From Chlorobiaceae bacterium (GTDB taxonomy: Bacteria > Bacteroidota > Chlorobiia > Chlorobiales > Chlorobiaceae): a stretch of DNA of 64,000 bases. The notes under the pieces are model-generated. The model was not told the DNA's origin and searched no databases. It was given only the letters and a program-made list of their open reading frames with translations. Every line of letters starts with the position of its first letter. Positions within the stretch are counted from its first letter, which is position 1. The DNA lies in NCBI GenBank assembly GCA_012972835.1, contig JABDHK010000045.1, positions 1-64,000 on the forward strand, given 5' to 3'. A program made the translations under genes and the position numbers. Of the stretch, positions 1 to 8,476 are shown one piece after another.

Positions 1-26
1 CCTTTTTATGAAAGGCGATTGCAGAC

Positions 27-1322
27 CTACTTGCCGGAAGCAACAAGGGCGTTATAGTTTGCCTTGATAGTTTTTTCCAGATCCTCATCGGTGTGTACGA
101 AACTGGTGAACATTGCTTCAAACTGCGATGGAGCAAGATAGATTCCCTGGTCGAGCATTGAGTGGAAGTATTTACCATGCTTTTTAACATCTGCAGTGAT
201 TGCAGTGTCAAAGTTTATGACTGGTGTTTCTGTAAAGAAGAGGCAGGACATTGAGCCGACACGGTTCTGGACGTAATTCAGTCCGAGTTTTTTCAAGTTG
301 TCACTGAAGCCTGCTTCAAGAATTGCCGATTTCCTTTCGAGTTCAGGATAGGGATCTTCTTCAATGAGAATTTTAAGGGTTTCAAGACCTGCGGTCAATG
401 CCAGCGGATTACCTGAAAGGGTACCTGCCTGGTAGACATCGCCGAGAGGAGCAACGCGTTCCATGATCTCTCGCTTTCCCCCGAAGGCACCGACGGGAAG
501 GCCTCCACCGATAATCTTGCCCATAGTGGTCAAATCGGGTGTAACTCCATAAAGACTCTGCGCTCCGCCGAGAGCAACACGGAAACCGCACATCACTTCG
601 TCGAAAATCAGCACAATACCTTCCTTGTCGCACAGCTCGCGAAGAGCGGCAAGAAACCCTGGTTGTGGAGGAATAACGCCGGTATTGCCTGCAACTGGTT
701 CGATGATGATGGCTGCAACCTTATCCTTGTTCTCATTGACAAGGAGCTTTACTGACTCAATGTCGTTGTATTTCGCATTAAGCGTATCCATTGCAGTGCC
801 TTTGGTGACACCGGGGCTGTCGGGAGCGCCAAGTGTCAGAGCGCCTGAACCTGCCTTGATAAGGAAGCTGTCGCCGTGGCCATGATAGCACCCTTCAAAT
901 TTGATGATTTTATCGCGTCCGGTATAGCCTCTTGCAAGCCGCACTGCCGACATGGTGGCTTCAGTTCCGCTGTTGACCATACGGACCATTTCAAGCGAAG
1001 GCACAATTTTACAGAGGAGCTCGGCAATTTCAATTTCCATTTCAATCGGAGTGCCGAAGCTGGTACCGATGTTTTTCAGGGTATATTCAAGCGCAGCCGT
1101 TATTCTTGGGTGCATGCTGCCGAGAATGAATGGTCCCCATGAACCGACATAGTCAAGATAGGTGTTGCCGTCAACGTCGGTCATGTAGGCGCCTGAACCT
1201 TTAGCCATGTAAATAGGATTTCCACCTACGGATTTAAATGCCCGTACAGGAGAGTTCACTCCGCCGGGAATAAACTTCTTTGCTTTTTCAAAGAGTTCAG
1301 CTGATTTGGTATGTTGAAGCAT
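27..1322 (-). CDS. hemL: Glutamate-1-semialdehyde 2,1-aminomutase
   Basis: PLP-dependent cytoplasmic enzyme that converts glutamate-1-semialdehyde to 5-aminolevulinate, the C5 route into heme, bacteriochlorophyll and corrinoids. The protein of about 431 aa has the family N-terminus ([13 protein letters not shown]), the cofactor region (GCYHGHGD), the [10 protein letters not shown] segment and the PLP lysine in [19 protein letters not shown] prefer the ATG at 1322 ([14 protein letters not shown]). A TTG three codons upstream is possible but has no visible ribosome binding site. It lies downstream of recO on the same strand with a gap of about 110 bp. Full length and apparently intact; identification is secure by motif. 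Confidence 0.97.
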   Translation of the reverse strand: MLQHTKSAELFEKAKKFIPGGVNSPVRAFKSVGGNPIYMAKGSGAYMTDVDGNTYLDYVGSWGPFILGSMHPRITAALEYTLKNIGTSFGTPIEMEIEIAELLCKIVPSLEMVRMVNSGTEATMSAVRLARGYTGRDKIIKFEGCYHGHGDSFLIKAGSGALTLGAPDSPGVTKGTAMDTLNAKYNDIESVKLLVNENKDKVAAIIIEPVAGNTGVIPPQPGFLAALRELCDKEGIVLIFDEVMCGFRVALGGAQSLYGVTPDLTTMGKIIGGGLPVGAFGGKREIMERVAPLGDVYQAGTLSGNPLALTAGLETLKILIEEDPYPELERKSAILEAGFSDNLKKLGLNYVQNRVGSMSCLFFTETPVINFDTAITADVKKHGKYFHSMLDQGIYLAPSQFEAMFTSFVHTDEDLEKTIKANYNALVASGK

Positions 1323-1431
1323 GTCGGACAATGCTGTTTAGGATTGAGCAAGACGTTAAAAGAGTAATAAAATGCTTGCTCAAGATAGAAATACTCCGGA
1401 AGATATAAAACCCCAAAAACTGGCAGCGAGA

Positions 1432-2217
1432 TTATTTCAGAAGGATTTGTGAGATGATGGAGAGGTTTTTCCCTGGTTTGGTATGCCCAAAATGCAGGGA
1501 ACAATAGTCTTGAAGCAGATTCCAGAGCATTTCAATGTCAGCGGGATCGGCATTGATTGAGTTGCCGGACGGAAGGCGCGTTGATGCGAGGGTGCGTAAC
1601 AGCATGGCCAGGCGAACAGGGATGAGTTGTTTTGTTGCGCTGCTCTCTCCTGAAGCATCGGGTAGAGCAAGTCCGCCTGGGTTCAGGACAAAATAAAGCT
1701 CTGTCAGTTTCATCGATTCAACGGCTGGCATAAGCTCCTTTCCGCTTATGACACAGAATCGCAGTGAAGGTTGAAAGCCCAGCAGTGAAACAAAGCGCAA
1801 GAGAAACCAGGTATAGAGCTGCTGGCAATTGATATTGTCATGATAGAGCTCCTCAAGGGTTCCAGCCAGCAGTGTGAAGAGCGACAGGTTTTTTTCATTA
1901 CCCTCGGTTGTATGACGAACAAGGTCGATGATCCTGTAAAGAATGGCGAACCGTTCAAGGTCAGGAGCGGGAACCATTGGGCTAAAAACAAGGTTACCAT
2001 CACTGACAAGTTGAATATCCCGGATGTTTTTTTTATAAAGCACAATATCGACAACATTCCCTGGGCTGAACAATCCGGATAGCTTGTTTTTCGGGTTGCG
2101 TGCACCTTTAATGATAACTGACATTTTGCCGAAATCTCGGGTGTAGAGAGAGCAGATTTTGGACTGGTCACGGTATTTGATTTCTCGTAATATCACGGCT
2201 CGGGTTTTGACGATCAC
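1432..2217 (-). CDS. recO: DNA repair protein RecO
   Basis: Recombination mediator that helps RecF/RecR load RecA at single-stranded gaps. The N-terminal OB-fold is visible in VKTRAVILREIKYRDQSKI and FGKMSVIIKGARNPKNKLSG, followed by the helical domain. The open frame continues upstream to 2349, but RecO proteins begin at the MIVKTRAVIL-type sequence, so I take the GTG at 2217, giving about 261 aa, the normal size. The longer version would run into the leader of the divergent zinc-ribbon gene. The zinc-binding cysteines found in some RecO proteins are not obvious. hemL follows on the same strand. Confidence 0.9.
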   Translation of the reverse strand: MIVKTRAVILREIKYRDQSKICSLYTRDFGKMSVIIKGARNPKNKLSGLFSPGNVVDIVLYKKNIRDIQLVSDGNLVFSPMVPAPDLERFAILYRIIDLVRHTTEGNEKNLSLFTLLAGTLEELYHDNINCQQLYTWFLLRFVSLLGFQPSLRFCVISGKELMPAVESMKLTELYFVLNPGGLALPDASGESSATKQLIPVRLAMLLRTLASTRLPSGNSINADPADIEMLWNLLQDYCSLHFGHTKPGKNLSIISQILLK

Positions 2218-2353
2218 GGCTTCAGCTTTTTTATTTTGGGAAATATAATTATATACGTTAACCCAGCCTGCATAAGGCCTGTAGACTTTAAAGAATCTAC
2301 TGACTGTTGAACAATAACAGACGGAAAGATAATAATCAAGGAGAAACATAGAT

Positions 2354-2620
2354 ATGCCAACCTATCAGTATCGCTGTAACAACTGCGGGAATGAACTTGA
2401 AATTGTTCAGAAAATGTCCGATAAGACTTTGACAATATGTCCGGAATGTGAAAAAGAGAGCTTTGAGCGTGTTATTACTGGTGAAGGAGGATTTGTACTG
2501 AAGGGATCAGGGTTTTATAAAACAGACTATAATCCAAGCAAAAAAGAGTCAGCTCCAGCTGCACCGGCACCATGCTCAACGGGCGCTTGTTCAGGGAGCT
2601 CCTGCCCGTTAGCAAAATAG
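2354..2620 (+). CDS. FmdB/CxxC_CxxC family zinc-ribbon protein
   Basis: Small 88-aa protein with an N-terminal zinc ribbon: two CxxC knuckles (YRCNNCG and TICPECE) at about residues 8-11 and 29-32, in the FmdB-family pattern MPTYQYRC. The tail is rich in Ala, Pro and Ser and ends in a Cys-containing segment ([13 protein letters not shown]). The family is widespread and its role is unsettled; the name comes from a proposed formamidase regulator. It is divergent from recO, sharing a leader of about 136 bp, and is preceded by GGAGAAAC-like sequence. A hairpin terminator follows. Confidence 0.85.
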   Translation: MPTYQYRCNNCGNELEIVQKMSDKTLTICPECEKESFERVITGEGGFVLKGSGFYKTDYNPSKKESAPAAPAPCSTGACSGSSCPLAK

Positions 2621-2637
2621 ACCTTTTTTGGTTCAGA

Positions 2638-2668
2638 GAAAAGCTTTCCCTATCAAGGGAGGCTTTTC
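2638..2668. terminator. Probable intrinsic terminator between convergent genes
   Basis: An imperfect hairpin (AAAAGCTTTCCCT, short loop, AGGGAGGCTTTT) lies 20 bp after the zinc-ribbon gene and overlaps the last codons of the convergent OstA-like gene. It has A-rich and T-rich flanks, so it may serve both directions. Confidence 0.55.
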
Positions 2669-3585
2669 GGCTGTTTAAACGGATTTTCCTCTTCTCTCCA
2701 GGCAAACTTTGAAAGATTAATTTTTTTATTACCTCGGAAACTCTCGGGGTATTGCTTTCCTTCAACATTTCCCATGACCTTCACCTGTTTCAGGATGCCA
2801 CTGGTAAAGAACATCCGGATCATATCTCCGCTGGAATAGTTGATGCCGGACGCTTGGCGCTCACTGTTATAGAGGTGGTAGAGGCTTTCGGCTTGAGTGG
2901 TAAGGGTAATTCCAGTTATCTTTGATTTGTCGTTGAGCAGGATAACCATTTTTTTCCCGCTGAACTGGTCATACACAATCGGTGACAGGGATAGAGTGTC
3001 CTGGGCAGCAAAAAACGCATTGCCTTCCACATCTATTTCATCAATGCTTTTGCGTTTCCCGCTAGTGCCAACCTCCTTGAGGTGGAGAAGAATAACCTCC
3101 CCGCTCATCTGCTGCCGGTCATGCCAGGCAATGGCGTCATCCTTGAGCCAGATCTGGCTGGTTATCTTGTTAACTACCGCTCTCTTCGATTTTCCGGAAA
3201 GGGAGTTGTCAAGCATCCGGCCCCGGACGTTGCCGTTTAATTCGCCGATTTGCCTGTCAGTGTTGTAGACTCCATTTTCGCCGTAAATTTCAACACTATT
3301 GTCGGTAATGAATACATTTCCGGTGAGTGCTATTTTGTTCTCCTTTTCATAATCAATGGCACTGTCACATTTCAGCGTTATGTTGTTGTGGAGAAATACA
3401 ACATTGCCTGAGACAGACCGGTATGGCCCGGTTTCAGTTTCGCCGCCTTCAATGAGATCTGCGTGCTGCAGAATAATTTTATTTTTTTCCGCCCTGAGTA
3501 TATTATGGTTCAGAGCCGGGAAAATGATCACCTGAAGAATCAGAACAGTGGCGGTTAATAACGTAACGGAAGTGATTCTTCGCAT
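2653..3585 (-). CDS. OstA/LptC-like LPS transport periplasmic protein
   Basis: About 310 aa with an N-terminal hydrophobic anchor or signal (residues 5-30, SVTLLTATVLILQVIIFPAL). The rest consists of repeated beta strands typical of OstA/LptA/LptC beta-jellyroll proteins, for example SVSGNVVFLHNNITLKCDSA, LTGNVFITDNSVEIYG and ELNGNVRG. These proteins bridge LPS between the inner and outer membrane. The length exceeds classical LptC (about 190 aa) and fits the OstA-like proteins of the Bacteroidetes/Chlorobi group. Transcribed toward the zinc-ribbon gene. Family assignment is good; the exact Lpt role is an inference. Confidence 0.75.
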   Translation of the reverse strand: MRRITSVTLLTATVLILQVIIFPALNHNILRAEKNKIILQHADLIEGGETETGPYRSVSGNVVFLHNNITLKCDSAIDYEKENKIALTGNVFITDNSVEIYGENGVYNTDRQIGELNGNVRGRMLDNSLSGKSKRAVVNKITSQIWLKDDAIAWHDRQQMSGEVILLHLKEVGTSGKRKSIDEIDVEGNAFFAAQDTLSLSPIVYDQFSGKKMVILLNDKSKITGITLTTQAESLYHLYNSERQASGINYSSGDMIRMFFTSGILKQVKVMGNVEGKQYPESFRGNKKINLSKFAWREEENPFKQPKSLP

Positions 3586-3654
3586 GGCGGATAATTAATG
3601 ATGGAGTCCCGGAAAGTGCTTATCGTCTTAATGTAACAAAGCTTTGTTTTTACT

Positions 3655-4773
3655 GTGAAAAAATTACTCCTTATAGCCGGTACCAGGCCAGGTACTCATT
3701 TGCTTGCACCCTTATACGACGCGTTGAAAAAAAACAGGGCTTATCAGCCTGTTGCGATCCTTACTGTCCCGGAAGGGATTGAGCCGATCAGCAGCGATCT
3801 TGCCGCATGCTTTGGGCTTGGCGACGCGGCGGGTTCCATTGTCATGTCTCTCTTGCCAGGTTCACCGGTTGAACAACTTGCTGAAGTAATGACCGGTATG
3901 GAAAAAATTCTTGTTACCGAAAAACCTGATCTTGTTATGGTATGCGGGAGTGATAATGTTGCGCTTGGTGCCGCTCTGACAGCTGCAAAGCTCGGTCTGC
4001 CGGTTGCAGCGGTAGATGCAGGGCTTCGGAGCTATGAACGCGCGGATAGTGAAGAGATCAATCGTATTGCCATTGATGCCATGGCCGAATACCACTTTGT
4101 CAGCGAGCACAGTGGAGAGTACAACCTGATCAATGAAGGGGTGGCCGATGAAAAGGTCTTTTTTGTTGGCAACCTCGCAATCGACAGCCTTGTCAAAGTG
4201 ATGGAGCAGGCAAACCAATTGCCCGTATCCAGAGCTCATGGCTTTCGTCCGAAAAGCTATGCACTTGTGCTCCTGAACCCTGAAGGCCATTTTTCCAGGA
4301 AAGAGCCGCTTGAGATGATGCTTCGGCTTTTGAAGGAGGTTTCCAGCAAGACGGCTGTGCTCATTCCGCAGTTTGACAGTATTGATACTCTTCTCAAGCA
4401 GCATGGGCTTGATGCTGCATTCAGTGAAATAGAGAATGTGAAGATTATTTCTGAACCGCTTGCGCATGCTGGACTGCTGCTGTTGCTTAGAGACTCGGTG
4501 ATGCTGCTGACTGATATTGAAGAGTTGCAGTCGGAGGCTACCGTCATGAATGTGCCCTGTCTGACAATGATGGAGTCAGCTTCGCGCCCGGTGACTATAG
4601 AAATAGGCACCAACGTTCTTGTCGGCCTTGATGAGGAAGATATCATAAGCCGCGTTCACGACATCCTCCATCCCGGAAAGCACAAGCACGAATCAAACCG
4701 CACAAAAATTCCCGAAAAATGGGATGGTGCCGCCGCCGCCCGAATTGTCACCGTGCTTGATCGTATAGTATAA
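3655..4773 (+). CDS. UDP-N-acetylglucosamine 2-epimerase family protein (divergent WecB)
   Basis: A GT-B fold protein of 372 aa resembling non-hydrolysing UDP-GlcNAc 2-epimerase, which makes UDP-ManNAc for surface polysaccharides. Recognisable parts are the N-terminal AGTRPGTHLLAPL (normally GTRPE), AVDAGLRSYERADSEEINR (normally HVEAGLRT...PEEINR) and FFVGNLAID. The catalytic-region Glu of VEAGLR is Asp here, and the HRREN histidine segment reads NPEGHFSRKEP, so the protein is divergent and may use another substrate. The start is GTG (MKKLLLIAG); no better ATG is in frame. It stands alone between the OstA-like gene and a DUF4160/DUF2442 pair. Confidence 0.7.
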   Translation: MKKLLLIAGTRPGTHLLAPLYDALKKNRAYQPVAILTVPEGIEPISSDLAACFGLGDAAGSIVMSLLPGSPVEQLAEVMTGMEKILVTEKPDLVMVCGSDNVALGAALTAAKLGLPVAAVDAGLRSYERADSEEINRIAIDAMAEYHFVSEHSGEYNLINEGVADEKVFFVGNLAIDSLVKVMEQANQLPVSRAHGFRPKSYALVLLNPEGHFSRKEPLEMMLRLLKEVSSKTAVLIPQFDSIDTLLKQHGLDAAFSEIENVKIISEPLAHAGLLLLLRDSVMLLTDIEELQSEATVMNVPCLTMMESASRPVTIEIGTNVLVGLDEEDIISRVHDILHPGKHKHESNRTKIPEKWDGAAAARIVTVLDRIV

Positions 4774-4930
4774 TAGCCTTATGGATTCTGGCGGCTATCG
4801 GTTATTCCGTCACTGTGCTGCTCAAATTGCTTTGGCTTTTTATTCAGTGTTAATTTTTTTATAACTCGTTAGGATATGGCGTTTTTCATTACAGTATTGT
4901 GTTTTAACTGAATTGTTTGGTACTCTGTCC

Positions 4931-5149
4931 ATGCCAATCATCTCAATGTTTTACGGGATTATCATTCGCCTTTATCTCCTTGATAACAGGCATAATCATT
5001 TGCCACATATTCATGCCAGGTATGGTGAGTTTGAGGCAACCGTTGGAATTTTGGATGGCGAGATTATTATAGGCGAGTTACCGCGCAAACAGTTGCGGTT
5101 AGTACAGGCTTGGATTGAGTTGCGTCGGGATGAGCTGGCGGCTGACTGA
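4931..5149 (+). CDS. DUF4160 small protein
   Basis: 72-aa protein starting MPIISMFYGIIIRLY, with the family signature HNHLPHIHARYGEFEA around residues 21-36 and a C-terminal LRLVQAWIELRRDEL helix. DUF4160 proteins are found beside DUF2442 proteins and are often discussed as toxin-antitoxin-like, but no activity is established. The frame opens at a TTG six codons earlier; the family N-terminus favours the ATG. DUF2442 follows after 55 bp, so they are probably cotranscribed. Confidence 0.8.
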   Translation: MPIISMFYGIIIRLYLLDNRHNHLPHIHARYGEFEATVGILDGEIIIGELPRKQLRLVQAWIELRRDELAAD

Positions 5150-5204
5150 GAATTAGCAGTTAATGGCGAGACTCCTTATAAAATAAACCCGTTATGAGGT
5201 GACT

Positions 5205-5471
5205 ATGTATTGGGATGTCAAGAGTGTTAAGCCGCTAACCGATTACCGGATTTATGTTGAAACCGAGGGCGGGCAAAAAGGTTTTTTTGATCTCACACCC
5301 TATCTTGATCATGGAGTTTTCAGCGAACTGCGTGATATCAACTATTTCAATCAGGTAGGGATACTCTTTGGTGCGGTCACATGGCCACATGAACAGGATA
5401 TTGCTCCGGAAACACTGCTTGCCGAAATGCAGACAATAGATTCATCGCCCGCAGAATTTGTTTCATTGTGA
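5205..5471 (+). CDS. DUF2442 small protein
   Basis: 88-aa protein with the DUF2442 pattern: an N-terminal DVKSVKPLTDYRIYVETEGG beta strand pair, FDLTPYLDHGVFSELRD, and FGAVTWPHEQDIAPETL near the C-terminus. The start is ATG 5205, behind a GAGGTG ribosome binding site. Paired with the DUF4160 gene. A role as antitoxin or DNA-binding partner has been proposed for such pairs but cannot be shown from sequence. Confidence 0.8.
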   Translation: MYWDVKSVKPLTDYRIYVETEGGQKGFFDLTPYLDHGVFSELRDINYFNQVGILFGAVTWPHEQDIAPETLLAEMQTIDSSPAEFVSL

Positions 5472-5512
5472 TCCAGCCGGCAAAAAGGCTTGACGTTTAA
5501 AAGGCAAATATA

Positions 5513-6073
5513 TCAGAAATTAAATCTCAGGCCAACAAAGATGGTGTTGCTTGATAGTTTGTTGTTGTCATAAACTGGGTCTAAAATTACTTTGGGTGTT
5601 ACAAAGTAGCGGTATCGTGCGTCGAGCTTTACGTTTTCACTGATCGGGACGGTGATACCGGCACCGAGCTGATAGGCTAAAGATGTTTGAGCACTGTTTA
5701 AAGCTCCGGGCGAGGGGTTGACGGTAGCGCCCCCTGCACCGGCAGTGATATAAGGTATAACGGCATCGGTACAGGAAATATCATAGTAGGCATTGGCCAG
5801 AATCAACTGAGTGGCTACATTGGTGTCTAAATTTGAGCCATATTCGCCATTATTGCCGACAGCCTGATAGCCAACCTCTGCCTCAAGTCGGAAGTTATTC
5901 TCAAAATCCAATCCTATTGCACCGATTATGGTGCCGCCTGTGTTGTCATGACCTCGACCCACATGGTTCATATCTGAGTTGCCGACAAAAGTGCTGAAAT
6001 AAGGTTCTGAGGCTGAAACAGGTGCAGCCCACATTCCGTAAACCAATACTATTATTGAAACCTTTTTTTTCAT
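5513..6073 (-). CDS. Outer-membrane beta-barrel protein (opacity/OmpA-like fold)
   Basis: About 186 aa from ATG 6073: a lysine-rich signal peptide (MKKKVSIIVLVYGMWAAPVSAS), then alternating hydrophobic strands typical of an eight-stranded barrel, and a terminal aromatic strand FVGLRFNF ending in Phe, the usual outer-membrane insertion signal. The frame extends 30 codons upstream without signal-peptide character, so the internal ATG is preferred. Strands such as FRLEAEVGYQAVG and VKLDARYRYFVTPKV match surface-antigen barrels. Function unknown; probably structural or adhesive. Confidence 0.75.
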   Translation of the reverse strand: MKKKVSIIVLVYGMWAAPVSASEPYFSTFVGNSDMNHVGRGHDNTGGTIIGAIGLDFENNFRLEAEVGYQAVGNNGEYGSNLDTNVATQLILANAYYDISCTDAVIPYITAGAGGATVNPSPGALNSAQTSLAYQLGAGITVPISENVKLDARYRYFVTPKVILDPVYDNNKLSSNTIFVGLRFNF

Positions 6074-6259
6074 TCTCAAGTTTGATTGTGGTGTTTGATG
6101 GTATGATTTCTTAGGGGACTGAAACCTCCAGCTCGGGTTAACCTTTTGTGTGACATACACCATAATTCCTTCTGGTAATATAGTGACCCGGCATAAATAC
6201 TTAACTCATGAATACGTCGAGTTCTGCCGTTGATTGATTCATGAATAAATTGGAAAAGG

Positions 6260-7102
6260 TCAACGGAGTGCAAGATCGTATATGACACAACTGTTTTGAC
6301 TGCGGATCACCATTCTATCGCTTCGCAGTTCAACGGTGCCGCAGGTGAATTGGGTATGCTCGTGCCGGTTCATGAATGCTGGCAGCACAACAAAGTGAAT
6401 GCTGTTTCGCAGCACATAGCCACCATAATGATAATGGCCGCAGAGGCAAACCTTTACTGCATTGGATGAGACAAGGAGTTCAACAATCTCCTCGTGATTC
6501 CAGAGGAGGCCGTGTTTGCTGTCGGTTGTCTCGGGGATCAGTGGAAAGTGGCACACTATGATGACCTTTTCACCGGCCTGTTCTGCCATGTCAAGCTCTT
6601 TTTTCAGCCATGCTTTTTGCCTTGTACCCACTGCACCGCAGTAGTCGTGTTTTTCTGGCTGGGCAAGAAAGTATTCAAGGGTTTTTCGCTCATTCGGTGT
6701 TTCAGGCTCGTTCTGTATTGAGAGATCCATACCATCAAGCACGATAAATCGGAACCCTTTCGCGGTAAAGGTATAGTAGGTGTTTTGCAGGCCGAGTGCT
6801 ATCAACAGTTCCTTTTTTTGCCGTGCAAGGCAGTGGTTGCCGATTACATGGTGGATAATACCGGGAAATTCTTTGAGAATGGAGCTGGCCTGCTGAAGTT
6901 CTGCCCTGTTATGGTTATAACTGCCTTTAATCAGGTCGCCGAGCTGAAACAGAAAATCAACGTTATCTTTCTTACACTGTTTAAGCCATGTTCGAAGCTC
7001 AGCGGCAGTTTCAATTGCTGCCGCAGGCTCTTCAGTTGTGGAGAAGTGAATGTCGGTGATTATGCCGAACCGGAGTACAGCACTGTTTTCAGAGTTGAAC
7101 AT
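6260..7102 (-). CDS. Calcineurin-like metallophosphoesterase
   Basis: 280 aa with all five metal-binding blocks of the superfamily: GIITDIHFS (about residue 13), FQLGDLIKG (about 52), IGNHCL (about 91), VCHFPLIP (about 183) and CGHYHYGG (about 220). It resembles cytoplasmic phosphodiesterases of the Icc/GpdQ type. Substrate unknown; candidates are cyclic nucleotides, glycerophosphodiesters or ADP-ribose compounds. No signal peptide is visible. Its ATG overlaps the prfB stop codon (ATGA), so the two are translationally coupled. Confidence 0.85.
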   Translation of the reverse strand: MFNSENSAVLRFGIITDIHFSTTEEPAAAIETAAELRTWLKQCKKDNVDFLFQLGDLIKGSYNHNRAELQQASSILKEFPGIIHHVIGNHCLARQKKELLIALGLQNTYYTFTAKGFRFIVLDGMDLSIQNEPETPNERKTLEYFLAQPEKHDYCGAVGTRQKAWLKKELDMAEQAGEKVIIVCHFPLIPETTDSKHGLLWNHEEIVELLVSSNAVKVCLCGHYHYGGYVLRNSIHFVVLPAFMNRHEHTQFTCGTVELRSDRMVIRSQNSCVIYDLALR

Positions 7103-8197
7103 CAGTCGCCGAACTCCGAGAGATATTTTTGCATGAACTCGTCAAGGTCTCCGTCAAGGACATTTTCAACATCAAACCGTTCATAATTTGTGCGGTGATC
7201 CTTGATCCGCCGATCATCCAGCACATAGCTGCGGATCTGGCTTCCCCACTCGATTTTTTTCTTTTTGCCTTCGATCTCTCGCTTTTTTGCCTCCTCTTCG
7301 TCCCGCTGTCGCTGGTAGAGCTGGGCCATCAGCATTTTCATGGCGCGTTCCCTGTTCTGGAACTGCGAACGCTCTTCCTGGCAGCCAACGACAATACCCG
7401 ATGGAATATGCTTGATACGTACAGCTGTCTCAACCTTGTTGACATTCTGGCCACCCTTGCCGCCGCTGCGGAAGGTTGAAAGCTCAAGATCTTCCTTGCG
7501 CACATCGATTTCAACATCGGGAGGTGCTTCAGGGTAGGTGAAGACACTTGCAAAAGAGGTATGACGCCTTGCGTTTGAGTCGAAGGGTGAGACTCGTACC
7601 AAACGGTGAACGCCGTTTTCAGCTTTGAGATATCCGTAGGCATAAGGGCCTTCAATTTCAAGTGTGGCGGTTTTTATGCCAGCACCGTCGCCTTCCTGAT
7701 AATCGTCGGTATAGATTTTATAGCCTTTGCGTTCAGCCCACCGCATGTACATCCGATAGAGCATTTCCGCCCAGTCCTGAGCCTCGGTGCCACCTGCTCC
7801 GGCATGAATGGTGATGAGGGCATTGCCTGCATCATCTTTACCTGAAAGCATGTTTTTAAACTCAATAGCTGCGATATCCTGCTCTATTGAGGCGATGATT
7901 GTGGTGAGCTCGTCGGTGAAGGATTCGTCTTCGAGCTCAGCAGCAATGTCAAGTTCATCCTGACAGATTGTCGCCTTAGAAGCGATCTTTTCATATCCTT
8001 CGGTCCAGGATTTATGTTCGTTCAGCTCCTTTAAAACTTTATGGGCCTCTTTCTGGTCACTCCAGAAAGTTGGGTCGGCTGAAATTTTTTCAAGGTCGTA
8101 GATCTTTTCCTTACGTTCTTCAACGTCAAAGATACCCCCGTAACTGTTCGAGGCGACGATGAATCTCCTGCAGTCTTTCTTTTTGTGGTTCAAACAT
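7102..8197 (-). CDS. prfB: Peptide chain release factor 2 (programmed +1 frameshift)
   Basis: Terminates translation at UGA and UAA. The body is full length and includes the GGQ loop ([20 protein letters not shown]) for peptidyl-tRNA hydrolysis. The UGA/UAA recognition tripeptide normally SPF is in [16 protein letters not shown]. The true start is ATG 8197 ([20 protein letters not shown]). This first frame stops at a TGA after 23 codons, and reading continues in the +1 frame as [10 protein letters not shown]. The apparent alternative start [11 protein letters not shown] is just the +1 frame read backward through the leader. The metallophosphoesterase overlaps by 1 bp downstream. Confidence 0.96.
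8125..8139 (-). promoter_or_regulatory. prfB programmed +1 frameshift site
   Basis: On the minus strand the sequence reads GGGGGTATCTTTGAC. A Shine-Dalgarno-like G run lies just upstream of a slippery CTT, followed by an in-frame TGA and a C. This is the same arrangement as the autoregulatory site of E. coli prfB, where low RF2 favours +1 slippage and restores RF2 synthesis. Codon 24 is the TGA. Confidence 0.95.
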
Positions 8198-8476
8198 GGT
8201 TTTCTCTAACTCATTGTTGACAATAAAACGGTATAGCATCCTCAAAGAACAATTTTTTTCAAAAGAAATCAAAAGCAGTGAAAAGGTTTGTGTTTTTCTG
8301 GCCCTTTAAAATTAGAAGAGTATCTACACAAAAAAGTAAAGGAGTTTTCATATTTTCCATTCTGTTAAAAAAAACAGGGAGCAGTACCGGAACTGTTCAC
8401 GCTTCTTTTCGCATTTGCGGAACTATGATCGGAGCACCTGCTTTATGACCGGGATCCCCCCGGGTGCTAATCAGAG

